Shown piece by piece: positions 30,973 through 42,800 of a stretch of DNA of 64,000 nt. The DNA comes from Musa acuminata AAA Group (taxonomy: Eukaryota > Streptophyta > Magnoliopsida > Zingiberales > Musaceae): assembly GCF_036884655.1 (NCBI RefSeq), contig NC_088355.1, forward strand, positions 18,604,501-18,668,500, in the 5' to 3' direction. A program made the position numbers and the translations under genes. The notes beneath the pieces were generated by a model, which ran no database searches, was not told the DNA's origin, and saw nothing but the letters and a program-made list of their open reading frames with translations. Position 1 is the first letter of the stretch, and every line of letters starts with the position of its first letter.

Positions 30973-32932
30973 ATAATGGCTATCAGAGATGAGTTAAGTA
31001 GTTCGTTAGATGCAAATTTACTTTCGATGAGCTTTTAAGTACTTTTCATTAATTATTTGATGAATATATATTAGTTAGTAAAAAGTATAAACTATTAAAA
31101 AAGGAGCATGCTTCTCTTGTTAATGATTTTGATAGATTAAAAATTAAACATGATGATAGTTTAGCTCCTTGTACAAAATGTGATGAATTAGAAACGTTTA
31201 AAAAGGAGAATTTACAACTAATGAAACCTTAGAAAAATTTGAAGTTGGTAGCAAGTCCTTGAACATGATCATTGCCAAGAAGGGTCATGTTCATAGAAGA
31301 GGCGGAATCGGATTTGTGAGTAGCTCTCACCAAAATCCAACCACCTTTGTAAAAGGCCCTACCTTGCATGTATCACCCTGCATCAAATGCAACTTTTGTT
31401 GCAAACTCGGACACATTGCTTATAAATGTTCGTTTAAGAGATGTAATCTAAATAAATTGATTTGAGTTCCTAAAGAAACTATAAAAAGCTCTATACAAAA
31501 TGATAAATTGAGTAGATCGATTTTTGAGGTACCCAAGGTCATATGGTTATCTAAAAATTACCCTTTTTTGTAAAAATATTTACCATCACAAGTTATGAGC
31601 AAGAGATAGTACCTTGATAGTGGATGCTCAAGGCATATGATCGAATATCCATCTAAATTCTCTAAGCTCACTAGCCTAGACGAAAGATATGTCACATTCG
31701 GAGATAACAACAAGGGTAAAATTATTGGCAAAGGAACCATATATAACAAATCCAACTTTTTGATTAAAGATGTATTGTTGGTTGATAGCTTAAAGCATAA
31801 TCTTTTGAGTATTAGTCAATTATGTGATGAAGGATACGTCATTAGACTTGAATCCAATGCTTGCATTATTGAACAATCACACAAAAACACCTCTATGATT
31901 GCTATAAAATAAAATAATGTGTATACTATTAACATTGATGATCTTTGTAATGAAATATATTTTTTGGTTTTGAATGACAATGCTTGGCTTTAGCATAGGA
32001 GATTAGGTCATGCTAGCATGAAACTAATCTTTCAAATCTCATCCAAAGAATTTGTAAAAGGAATTCCTAACATTAAGTTTGTTAAAGATAATGTGTGTGA
32101 TATATCTCAACTAGGAAAACAAATAAAAGGTAGTTTGAAACCGAAGAATCAAATAAGCACCTCTAAACCATTGCAATAGATCCATATAGATTTGTTTGGA
32201 CTAATTGATACGTCAAGCCTAGGAGGTAGCAAATACGCCTTTGTCATTATGGACGATTATAATAGATACACTTGGACATATTTCTTGGCACACAAAAATG
32301 ATTGCTTTAGATATTTTTCTCAGTTTTGTAAACTTGTTCAAAATGAAAACGAATTTTTGATTTCATCAATTCGGAGTGATCACATGGTGAATTTCAAAAC
32401 CATGATTTCTAATTTTTTTTGTGAATCTAATGGATACAACCACCATTTTCTTTACTTCGAGAAATCCTCAACAAAATGGAGTAGTAAAAAGAAAAAATAT
32501 GGCAAGAACCATGTTGAACAAACATAGCCTACCAAAATATTTTTGGGTCGAAGCCATTAATACATCATGCTATGTCATGAATATGATTCTAATAAGACTT
32601 TTACTTTCCAAAACTCCTTATGAATTGTAGAATGACAAAAAACCCAATGTTTCATACTTTAAAGTTTTCGGTTGTAAATGTTTTATCTTGAATGAAAAAG
32701 ATGTCTTAAGAAAGTTTAATGTAAAATCCGATAAATATATTTTTCTTGGTTATTCTTCTATTTCAAAACCATTTCGTGTCTTTAATAAAAGAATCTTGGT
32801 CATAGAAGAGTATATTCAAGTTGTCTTTAATGAAATCTCTAAATTTAAGAAAAATGAGTTTGATGATGATCTTAATTTTGATGCTTTGAATTTAAATGAA
32901 CCCTCTCCTCCAACTAACAACTTGAATACATC
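30973..32932 (+). pseudogene. Copia gag-pol remnant, element D: second knuckle, protease, integrase
   Basis: In order: KYKLLKKEHASL, then KGHVHRRGGIGFV and a second knuckle CNFCCKLGHIAYKC (31382-31424); a protease segment YLDSGCSRHM (about 31610-31640), preceded by a stop; a pre-integrase AWL-stop-HRRLGHASM (about 31983); an integrase core with IHIDLFG, RSDHMVNF and NPQQNGVVKRKN; then KVFGCKCF and GYSSISK. Several TAG stops and a frameshift near 32445 break it. The third catalytic residue (normally E in NGVVERKN) is K. It ends abruptly at an LTR at 32933, with no reverse transcriptase or RNase H. Confidence 0.88.
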
Positions 32933-34425
32933 TATTGAATCTCGGATTTTGATGATGAAACCAATTGATAAGTATTTATGATTTGATTTGCATTTTGAGT
33001 GATGCAGGATCCTTCGATCAGGATAAGACAATTAAAGCAGAAAGAATCATGTTAGGCCAGTGAAAGACATGTAAGAAGATTGGACGTCTAGCCGGAGGAT
33101 CAGATGATGTATCGATAGAAGGCTTCGGGCCATGAATTCGGACATCGGGTTAAGAAGAGTAGAAATTGGGCCAAGGATAACGGAGTTGCGGAGGTCAACT
33201 GGCCGATTGGGCAATAAGGCATAAAAGAGGACGTTGCGTTGAATAATCGGACGATGCGTCGTTGGACCAATGACATGCTAACATGATTCATGCTTAGTAA
33301 TAATTGTCTAGATCGAAGTGTGTTTTAACATATGCAAGATTAACTACGATAGCAAGGCATAAAGCAAAATGAAGTCCCGGAGTCAAGAACGTGATTTCGT
33401 TGAGAGTTCGAGAGTTCGTCGAAAATTCAGACGTTTATTGGAAGTTCTGTTAGAATTGACCAAGAAGTCCCAGAGCTTGCTAAAGAAGCTCATCGGAACT
33501 TGCCAAGAAGATCATCATAAAGTCCAGGAGCTTGCCGGGAGTCCGTTGGAACATTGCCGAGAGATCGTCGGAAGTTCGCCGGAAGATCACCGAAAGCTCA
33601 CCGGAAGAAACCTAGACTTACAGACTTTGTTTAGCTTAGTAAATGTCTTAAAATTCATAGTTAGTACATAATAGTGATTAGAATTGGGCCAACCCAATTA
33701 AGGGATAGTTGGGCCAATTTAGGTTGTGTTAGGCCAAGAGAAAGGCCCAAATAGTGACCAAATAAGTGAAACCATCATGGCACAATCTCCAAGACTCAAT
33801 CTCCGAGACTATCTGGGCAGTGGTACCACCCATACCATGAAATTTCAGGGGTTTGAATTTTGGGCTCCAAATTTGAATTTATTTGGGGCCTATAAATACC
33901 CCAGCTATTCCTGCATGGATAAACAAGAAATATTGAGCAAAACCCTATGATTCTAAAGTTGTAAACCTTAGAAAGTTGAGTTCCCTCCTCTCAAAGCTTA
34001 GAGAGAGTTCTAAGGGAGGTGTGAGAGGAATACCTTGTAAAAGAGAGTTGTAAAATATTGTCTCCTACACCAGTGAAAAGGAGAAGAGGGGTGTAAAAGG
34101 GTAGTTGGTCTTCACTCATTGAAAAAAGACTGATAGTGGATGCCGGTGGCCTCGACGGAAGAGGAATCAGTAAAATAGATGTAGGTCATGACAACCAAAC
34201 CACTATAAAAATCTGGTTTGCGTTTCTCTTATGCAATTTACTTTACTACAAACTACTTTACTTGCTTTAATCCACTATGCTCTTCTATACACTTTCAAAG
34301 TTAATACCTTTACGAAACGGTTTTTCGTCGGAAATGGATTTAATCGCAATGAAGATTTGAACCGACGTAATTTTTACCGTTGTACTAGTTTACCCCCTCT
34401 CTTAGTGCCGACTCTTTTCCTAACA
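32933..34425 (+). repeat. 5' LTR of element E, plus strand
   Basis: It starts TATTGAATCTCGGATTTTG and ends TTTTCCTAACA, about 1.49 kb. TATAAATACCCC begins at about 33892. The repeat array upstream of the TATA box is short here (GGTACCACCC near 33822), so this copy has lost most hairpin units. It is followed by a PBS, which marks it as a 5' LTR. Confidence 0.8.
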
Positions 34426-34427
34426 AT

Positions 34428-34439
34428 TGGTATCAGAGC
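34428..34439 (+). other. Primer-binding site of element E
   Basis: It reads TGGTATCAGAGC after a two-base AT spacer from the LTR end at 34425. Confidence 0.9.
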
Positions 34440-34474
34440 CTCGTATTTCTCATTTGGTTTAACACCCAAGAAAA

Positions 34475-35385
34475 ATGACTCTTTTCGGCTTTTAAGATGG
34501 TCACTCTCTCATTCGTCCTCCCTTATTCAATGGGACGGACTACACTTATTGGAAAACTTGTATGAGAGTTTTCTTACTTTCCTTAAACCTTGATTTATGG
34601 AATATTATTGAAAATAATTTTCAAATATCTTCTCTTCCAATAAACCATTGGAATGATTTGGAGAAGAAGACTTTTTCTTTAAATGCTAGAGCGATGAATG
34701 CTTTATTTTGCGCCTTAGACAAAACTGAGTTCAATCAGGTTTCTACGCGCGAAATGGTTTTTGATATTTAGCACATTCTTGAAACTACACACGAAGGCAC
34801 TAGTAGAATAAAAGACTCTAAGATTAATATTTTAATGTATGATTTTGAATTGTTTCATATGAAACCAAGCAAAACCATTGGAGACATGTATACCCATTTT
34901 ACGAATATCGTCAATGGTTTAAAAGCACTTGGTAAAAGTTTTTCGGATTTTGGACTCATTAATAATATCTTAAGATTACTTTCTAAAACTTTGGATTCAA
35001 AAGTAACGGCTATTCAAAAATAAAAAAAACTTAAACTATTTCCCTCTCGAAGAACTTATCGGGTCTTTGATGATCTATTAAATGACTAATGTGGCACTTG
35101 ACAAACATGAGAACCACCTTCCAAAGAACAGAAAGGATTTAGGACTTCGAACAAAAGAAAATCACTCGAGCATAAGCTAAGTGATGGTGAACTTGAACTC
35201 CTCACTAAGAAATTTAAAAAGTTCATGAAATAAAATTAAAAAAATAAAAAATATAACTACTTGCTATGAACGCAAAAAGAGGGAAGCACATTTGGATAAA
35301 TCAAGCTCATCCAAAGACGAGGAGAAAATCAACAAAGGCGAGGTGGCAAACTACTCCTTAACGACTTTCAACGATGAGGTAATCA
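34475..35385 (+). pseudogene. Ty1/copia gag remnant, element E
   Basis: ATG at 34475 gives TLFGF followed by TAA. The remaining gag is spread over shifted frames: MRVFLLSLNLDLWNIIENNF from 34562, ALDKTEFNQV, a stop at a normal Trp position (DI-stop), and MKPSKTIGDMYTHF to 35023 before a stop. The knuckle is reduced to CYERKK. The acidic tail SSSKDEEK is still visible near 35310. No pol follows. Confidence 0.8.
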
Positions 35386-37308
35386 AAATATCCTTAGTTT
35401 ACTTTGAAATTACATAATGTTTTTCATAAGTTATTTTTAATTTAGTTTAGAAAAAATATTTTTCTTAAAAATTATATATTTAATAATATAATGAAAATAT
35501 AAGAAATTAGGAATCATGCTTATCCTTCTAGTAATTTTTTGAAAATGATCATAAAAATTATATGTTTTATGAAAATATAATAAAATATTAATATAATGCT
35601 TGCACACCAAATATGATTAATCTTATGTATGTGTTTAAGAAGTAATAATGTATATCTTAATGATTTTCATATTGCCTTCCGATTATAAATGATGATGCAT
35701 GGCTTTTGTATGAAAACTAAGTATGAAAAGTTAGATTCATCTAAAAAGAAAAATGCATGGCTACAACAAACAAAATGATCTTGATGGAAAATGTTTTTTG
35801 TTTGATGAAATCAATTTCGATGATGCAAATTATGTAATGAAAATATTAAAAGTTTTGGTACCTTGGTGATTTTATACTATGCATGAGATTTAGAAATGAT
35901 GCATGATGATTTTTGTGATTTATGCCTTATTGATCTTTAACGTAATAAATCTTGTACTTTTGGTTTTAAACGTTGATGCATGTATTTACTTAGCATAAAT
36001 GAAATAAATCACATGAATTGAAACAACTAAAAAGAGGATAGGTTTCTTCTTGAAAGATTTCTTTTTCTCTATTTTATCGAGTTTTTCAAAAAGGAGATTA
36101 ATGAATATATTTGTATCACTTTTGTGAATCTCTTGAGAATGATTTTAATTTAATGATTTTATAATTATGCATAGTGATTTGAAGTAATGATGATTTTTGG
36201 GTTTATTGAGTTTGATGATTTCTATGATTTTCATATTATTTTTTTTATTATAAATAATGAAGCATGGCCTTTGTATGAAAAACTTGAACATGAAATCAAT
36301 CATAAAATTTGGAACTATAAGAACTTAGAGCTATTTTTAATCTATCTATGTTGCTTTCTTTAAATTATTTGAAAAGTGATTTTGATGATCATTTTGGAAT
36401 TGATAATTTATTTTCATATTTAACCAAACACTTAATTTATTCGTGTTTATGATATGAGATGTATTTTGTATGAATCATTTTTTTTTTCATATGATTTTAT
36501 CGTCTAAAGAAGAAAATTATCATAACGAACCTATGAATCTCTTGGACCATGAAAAAGATTTTTATGATTTTACATGATGATTTTGGATTTCTTTTCGTAT
36601 GATTCGTTTTAATAATAAGATGATATATCCAATCGAATCATTTATCGATGTTTATGACTTGAGTTTTATTATGTAAAATTTCTTGTATTCATGAAGTATA
36701 TCTTATCATCAAAATTTTCTTGATATCTTCCATGTGATGACTTGAATATTTACACCTTTATGTTATTCCCCTCTTCTTCTTTCTTATTTACAATGATAAA
36801 AGGGGGAAAGGAAATCACTGACATTTCAAGAGATCGATAAATATTTTTATTTCATTTTGAATCTCTTGAAAGGGACTTTATTTATTTGACAAATTGAATG
36901 AGTTAAAGTGATGATTTAAAAATATTTATTCAAATGGATGAATCGACAATCCTTTTGTCAAATGAAACATAAAATTTCTTGTGAATTCTTATAATTATAA
37001 CTTGAGTCTTCTTTTCCTATCGTGCTTTCTATTTACAAGAAGAAATTTATCAAAAATGATATATGGTATTATCTTTCATGACATGATTTCTTTATATTTA
37101 TGGCTTGTATACCTTGAAATAATTGAAATATTTTATACCATTATGTTCTTCCCTTCTTCTTTCTTGTTTACAATGTTAAAATGGGAAGAAGTTTTGATCA
37201 TTCATGGTAGGATGTAATTTGACAAAATTGGTACCATCATGATATGAAATATTTATGATTTAAAATGATACATGCAATACTTATGATTTTATTAAAATGA
37301 TACCTTGA
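35386..37308 (+). mobile_element. AT-rich non-coding interior of element E
   Basis: There is no gene. The stretch is strongly A/T-rich with repeated GATGATTTT and ATGATTTAT words. It corresponds in position and style to the non-coding interiors of elements A and C. Phrases such as TTTACAATG(A/T)(T/A)AAA(A/G)GGG occur twice (36791 and 37168). Confidence 0.55.
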
Positions 37309-37427
37309 TCGCTATCGTAGTTAATCCTGCACAATTAAAACCTTTTGATCTTAGACAATTATTAAAAAGCTTGAATCATGTTATCCGATATGTCATTGGT
37401 TCATCAATGCTTCGTCTGATTCTTCAA
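37309..37427 (-). repeat. Short LTR fragment at the right edge of the retrotransposon block
   Basis: It matches the family LTR in minus orientation, with GCTATCGTAGTTAATCCTGC, then GACAATTATT and ATGTCATTGGTTCATC. Similarity stops at about 37427, the right edge of the transposon cluster. Confidence 0.7.
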
Positions 37428-39380
37428 CCGAGATTGAACCAAGCCGACAACTTAACCACAAGTAAAGGTTCACTAACAGAAGTAATAAATATAGATATGA
37501 TTTCATTCGAAAGTCAATCAAATATCATGTTTTCTTATCTTTTACCTTCTTTTCAATATAAAATATTATGTTTTTGCTAATGTAAAGTTAAAATAGGTTT
37601 TATTACGAGAATAATTCCTCAGTTTCTTTTACTGCATGAAGTCCTTGTTTTGCTTTTTAACTGTAAAGCCCCTCAAAAGTGATGGGATATTGATTTGGTT
37701 AATATATTTAATCGGTTTAAACAAATTAAGAATTAGTTAAAAAAAACCTTAAAAATTAGAATATAAATTTCCTCATAAAACAAAAATATATTTGTAAAAT
37801 ATTTTATATTGCATAACAATATAGATTTTTTATTATTCTTTAATTTCTAAAATAAGATGATTTGATTGAAAAAGATCTCTATTAACTCGTGAAATATGAA
37901 AAAAATGAAGCATATTTGTGCCCAATCTAAACCGAAAATAAGAACTTGAAATACTTCTATTAACAACTTATACAATGGACTAGGAGTTAGTATGATTCGA
38001 TCTTGTCTCGAAAGTGCAAAATCTTCTAGATGAGTCTTCTCGAGGGAGAAGCGGAGTAGTTAAAGCTGAGTAAGGGTTAGCGAGGGCAATTCTAAGGTGG
38101 AACTAGAGTAGATCTAATCTCCGTTGGGATCTTGCACATTAGATCAATATCAGGTGAGATTTTCAATATGACCCATCTGATGCTTAAGTTAGATGATGAA
38201 AAATTAGTTTTGTATCTAGTGTAAATTTTTTTTGGGATCGGTCCTCCGTTTAGGTGTCGAGATCATTTTTTATACCTGTAGAGTCAGCATGAGGGAACTG
38301 CAACTGCAAGGGCTGCCCATACCTCCTACGGTGCATTCATGCAGGCGACCGACCCGTACAACCCCCTAGCGTGGATTGACACCAATCCATATCGTCCCTG
38401 TCAACTTTCATGAGCAATCATTTAAAATAACATAGATGAATCAACATTCATCCTAAGATCTTTTTCATGCTTCGTACCATCTAAGTTCTTAAGTTGAATT
38501 AATGAAATTTACGGTATGATTAAACAATGTTCACTTGAAGCAACTTATTTAAAAGTCTGATTTTTTTTTTAAAGTAAGATTATGACAACAAAAATAGCAA
38601 TCCATATTCGGTAGAAACAGAAAATAAATATGGAGATATATGTTTAAGTACCCAAAGAATAAAGATGGAAAGAAAAAGTAACAAAGATAATAAGTCAAAT
38701 AAGGTGGCCAATATAAAAGGAAGGATGATTTTATATTATCGAATTAATTAATATTTTTCTGATTAAGTAGAGGAAATAGAATACTAAAATGTGTCATATA
38801 ATCTATATGATAAAAATCTTGACAGTTTATTACAAAATTATAAATAATTATAACTAAATTAATAAGTCAAACAATAAAAATTTAGATAAATATAGTAAAC
38901 GTCTAGTTCTAGAAAGGACCCATTAGGTTAGTCAGTATGCATATATGTGACTGTATTATTTCCAAGATGTTACCCTTTCAAAACTTAAAATGTAGCATAT
39001 TTTTTCTTATAAATTTTGATATAACATATATAGTTAACATTCATATAGAAACTCTTGGTCAGTTTAAGTTTAAAAAGTCTAAATTATCTAGAATACACAT
39101 AATATTCTTAAATCATGCTGAGTATTTAAAAGATATTAATATAATTTGTAGCTTCAATTAACAGTCAAATGATAGGAAAATTAACCAAATGTAATATATA
39201 TGTAGATGCTTACTTTTTAAGAAAGATATATCTACTAAATTTAAATTGGAGAAACAAATATAATACAACATTTATTTTGAAGCTATAACTGGGCTTAGAT
39301 GAGAAGTTGGTCCGACGAACTTTAACTTGGTCACCGTGTGATTGGCTGAGTACAGCAACCAAAGAGGGCGTTTCTCTGGC
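37428..39380. other. Intergenic region without recognisable gene
   Basis: About 2 kb of AT-rich sequence has no supported frame. A GC-richer island near 38220-38420 (ending in CCAATCCATATCGTCCCTG) may be old repeat material. I could not assign it. Confidence 0.45.
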
Positions 39381-39389
39381 AGGTATCAA

Positions 39390-39690
39390 GAGGTCTCATC
39401 GCCAATAAACTCAATTCATAGAGCAGTATAATATATCGTGCATCTACTGCGTGGCGCATTGTTATTGCCTAGTAAGCGAGTTGTGCACCACTTGGCAAGG
39501 AATAGAAGGAAAGAATTACTTTGTTTACATATTTCCGCCAGAACTGCAGCAGCTTAAGGGAGCCCGAAGAGTGATCAAACCACAGGCGATAAACTCAACT
39601 TGGAGAACGATATAATATATCCTATACGAACTACGTTGCGTCCAGTTACTGATTCGAGTAACAAGCTGACAAGAGCCACGTGGAAGAACT
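39390..39690 (+). promoter_or_regulatory. Putative KTF1 promoter with a diverged internal duplication
   Basis: Two similar blocks are offset by 184 bases. Each has AATAAACTCAA or GATAAACTCAA followed by TATAATATATC (39427 and 39611) and a GTTACTG/GTTATTG phrase. The second TATA-like word lies about 216 bases before the start codon and is the better promoter candidate. A CACGTGG (G-box type) lies at 39677-39683. Confidence 0.45.
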
Positions 39691-39724
39691 AATCTGATTA
39701 ACGTTCTCCGCGGCAGCTAAGACG

Positions 39725-39742
39725 ATGCGTTGCCCTCGGTAA
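39725..39742 (+). promoter_or_regulatory. Short upstream ORF before KTF1
   Basis: ATGCGTTGCCCTCGGTAA encodes five residues and ends 84 bases before the proposed start codon. If the transcript starts near 39640, it would be the first AUG met by ribosomes. Confidence 0.4.
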
Positions 39743-39826
39743 AAACGACGGTGGAGTGGAAGCCCAAAAGGCGAAACAAACCCACACTATGCTCTTGTTG
39801 TGGTCGTCTTCCCTTTTCCGACGACG

Positions 39827-42800
39827 ATGAAAGGGAAAGGGAAGCAGGTCGTCGGAAAAGTTGCGGCCTCGGCCGCTCCTTCCTCTTCCGTGAAGAGGAA
39901 GACAGCGGCGTCAGAGAACCCCGGCGGCTGCCGTAAGAGGCGTCGGCGACCTGGGGTTCTCCAGTTCTTCGACGATGCGGCCGTCGATGCCGATTCTGAC
40001 TGCGATAACAAGGAGGAAAGCGAGGTGGATGAAAAAATTAGCGATCTAGGTATAATGTCGGTACTCTCTGAGCGGCAATCTGTACTCTAGGGTTTACGCT
40101 GCTGTCCTTTAGCTTTTTCCGTTGATTTTCCTGCAAACGACGATTCACTCGGTGTCTTGGTTGTCGATCGCACTAGTTCTAGCTCTGGGGTTTTAATACG
40201 TTTTCCTGGTGTGCAAGCAGTGGAATGATACGTTTCCATTGGTTATAGTGCCTGTTGAAAGCATCGGGAAATGGCATCACATGCTATTCGAACTACCTGT
40301 TTAAGGTTTATGGAGTTTGCTTTATTTTTATATGCTTCGAAAAACGTTGGTTTATGAGTCCGGATTGCTGAGCTCTAATGTCTTTAAGGAGTTATGCTGG
40401 GGTATTTGCTACGGTGTTTTTATTCAAATCAAGGATTGGTAATTTAAGTGTATGATGCACATTTTTGTTCTATGATATTACATCTGTCATCATGGAGGGA
40501 GTTATGTCGGAACAATATGTATGTACATAGTTGCATGCATGATCAAAATTTTACAGGCATATGTACACATGTCGGAATGTGTCGTGGTGGTTTAGCAGCT
40601 GTATTAAGCTTACATCTCCATGGATACAATCTCTTCTCTATATCAATATTTTAAAATTTGATATGTGAAAGTCATGTATAGTGGAATACTAGTTAGTTGC
40701 TTAATTTTCCAATATGGCGATAATGTTGTATCTTTGCCAGAAGATAATTTGCATTCAAAACTTTATGAACTAATCTATATTTAAATGAAGCATGACACTT
40801 TTTTTTTTATTTTAATTTCACAATTTGCTTCTTCATTATCTTGTTTATGAGCCTTTTTACCCTTCTTTCTTCAATCTAATTTTCCTTGGTTAACTCTGAT
40901 TCAACAATGGTATTATCTAGTTGATATCTTGAACACATCCAAATACTCTTTGAACTCTAAAGGCATTTAATTTGTGGCGTTGCATGTGGGATTTCATCAG
41001 ATTTTTGTTCTGTCCTGGTATTTCATATCCAAATTTAAGGTCTGAATCTAGCCTCTAGACATTTGTTATTTTCTAGTTTCTAATGTTTAAGTTGTTTGAG
41101 TTCGGAGGCTTGGCTGTCAGAATCTAGATGTTTGTTATACATCATGTGGATGATTTAATAAAACTGAAAATAAGAACTGCCTTCTTATCAGGTTTTGAGG
41201 ATAATCTAAATCCAGTAACTCACATGACACTTACACTCGGTTGGTTAAACATTCTTTTGATATATTGATGTTGATTCATATAATTAATTTTAAACATATC
41301 AAATATTGAATTTATGTTTAAATGTTTTTTGGCTGTTCAAGTGTCTTGTGAAAGTTTCACTGTGACGTGCTGGTTTTAGTTGACTTTGATGGGCGAAACC
41401 ATCCTTTCGATTCCTTTCATTACATAATTATTTAATGGTCATGTTAGGGTCCTACTTGTGCTTTACCATTTAATTTAACTCATAAATTTATGATGTCTAA
41501 AATTCACTGTAGCAACCAATCATTTTAGAAAATTACCTTAACTGACTGTGATGAGTGTCATTATTATGTCTGAAATTTACTGAAGACACAAATTTTGTTG
41601 CTTAATAGTTGTATACGTTGATAGGTTTGTGTGTGCTGTTTTAGTGTTGAATTCTATCCAAGTTTGTCTGGGGCATCTGAATATATATATTTTTAAAATA
41701 AACACCTGTATTTCTTAGAGATGTTCATGCAACTCAACTTTGTTTTGTAACTTGATGGTTCTTTTTTGATGAAACCCAAATTTCTCAATTGTTTATGATC
41801 AATTATGTTTTGATTAGTCTCATGCTTGTGCACTATCTATCATATACTCATTGAATTCTTTTGCATGTATGTGCATGGTATTATAAGGGTGAACCATCAT
41901 CTATTTGTGGGATGAAGCTCTTGTACTTGTTGTGATACCGTATTAGTGTTGTTCTTGATTGTTGCAGCATATTCTGTTTGTGCTTCTGCAATTTAAGTAT
42001 TGTTTTTGCTTGCTGTGAGAAATTGTCTTTGATGTGATTATTTCAATTAGGAACTCACCAAGGACTTGTATTATTGTGGTAATGGTTGCTATTATTACGT
42101 TTTTTTGGTAATTAATGTAATATTTTGGAAATACGCACACCTAATGGAACTAATAAAGCTGTATAACGCTTTGCAATGGCTGGTGTTATAGCCTAGGGTT
42201 TCTTATGGAACATTGGCTGCGCAGACAATATCTTATTATCAGGATTATTACCAACTACTGAATTCCTTCTCTTGATAATTGCGGGCTTGGTATTTTGCCC
42301 GACTGTGATATTTTCTGTTGCAACTATGTTTTCAACTGTGATTTATTTGGTGAAAAAATTGTGGGCCTCAAGTGAAATGGAGTTCTTGCTTTTGAACTAG
42401 GAAATGCAATAATTTGTCCCTCATTTTTGTAAAGCTTTGTTTTCAAGCTAATGATTCATGTCTTAAACATGCATGTATGCAGTGCCGAGAGATAGCATTC
42501 CTTTTGCTAATTAAGGATTTAGCTCTTGGCAAAGGTTGTGCCTGTTGGCCATTGATACATTTTGTATATCACTATCATACGGTCTACTAGCATAGATGTA
42601 ATCATGTTTTAAAATGCCAGCCTGGTACTGGTTCGGTAGCCTGTTGGATTTGAACATACCGGTCGGTATGTTACCGTATGCTCGTTATCTGCCATATGCT
42701 GCTTTGGATTTGTGTCATTTCTATGCGCTGACATCATGGTTAAATAGGGATGTCCGTCATAAATGAGCCAGTTTATCTTTACTTCTGGTTATGGGTTGGG

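Noticed and set aside
39730..40011. Alternative frames on both strands over KTF1 exon 1
   Set aside because: The frame from ATG 39827 continues correctly into exon 2 and matches the family start. The others have no ATG or no continuation.
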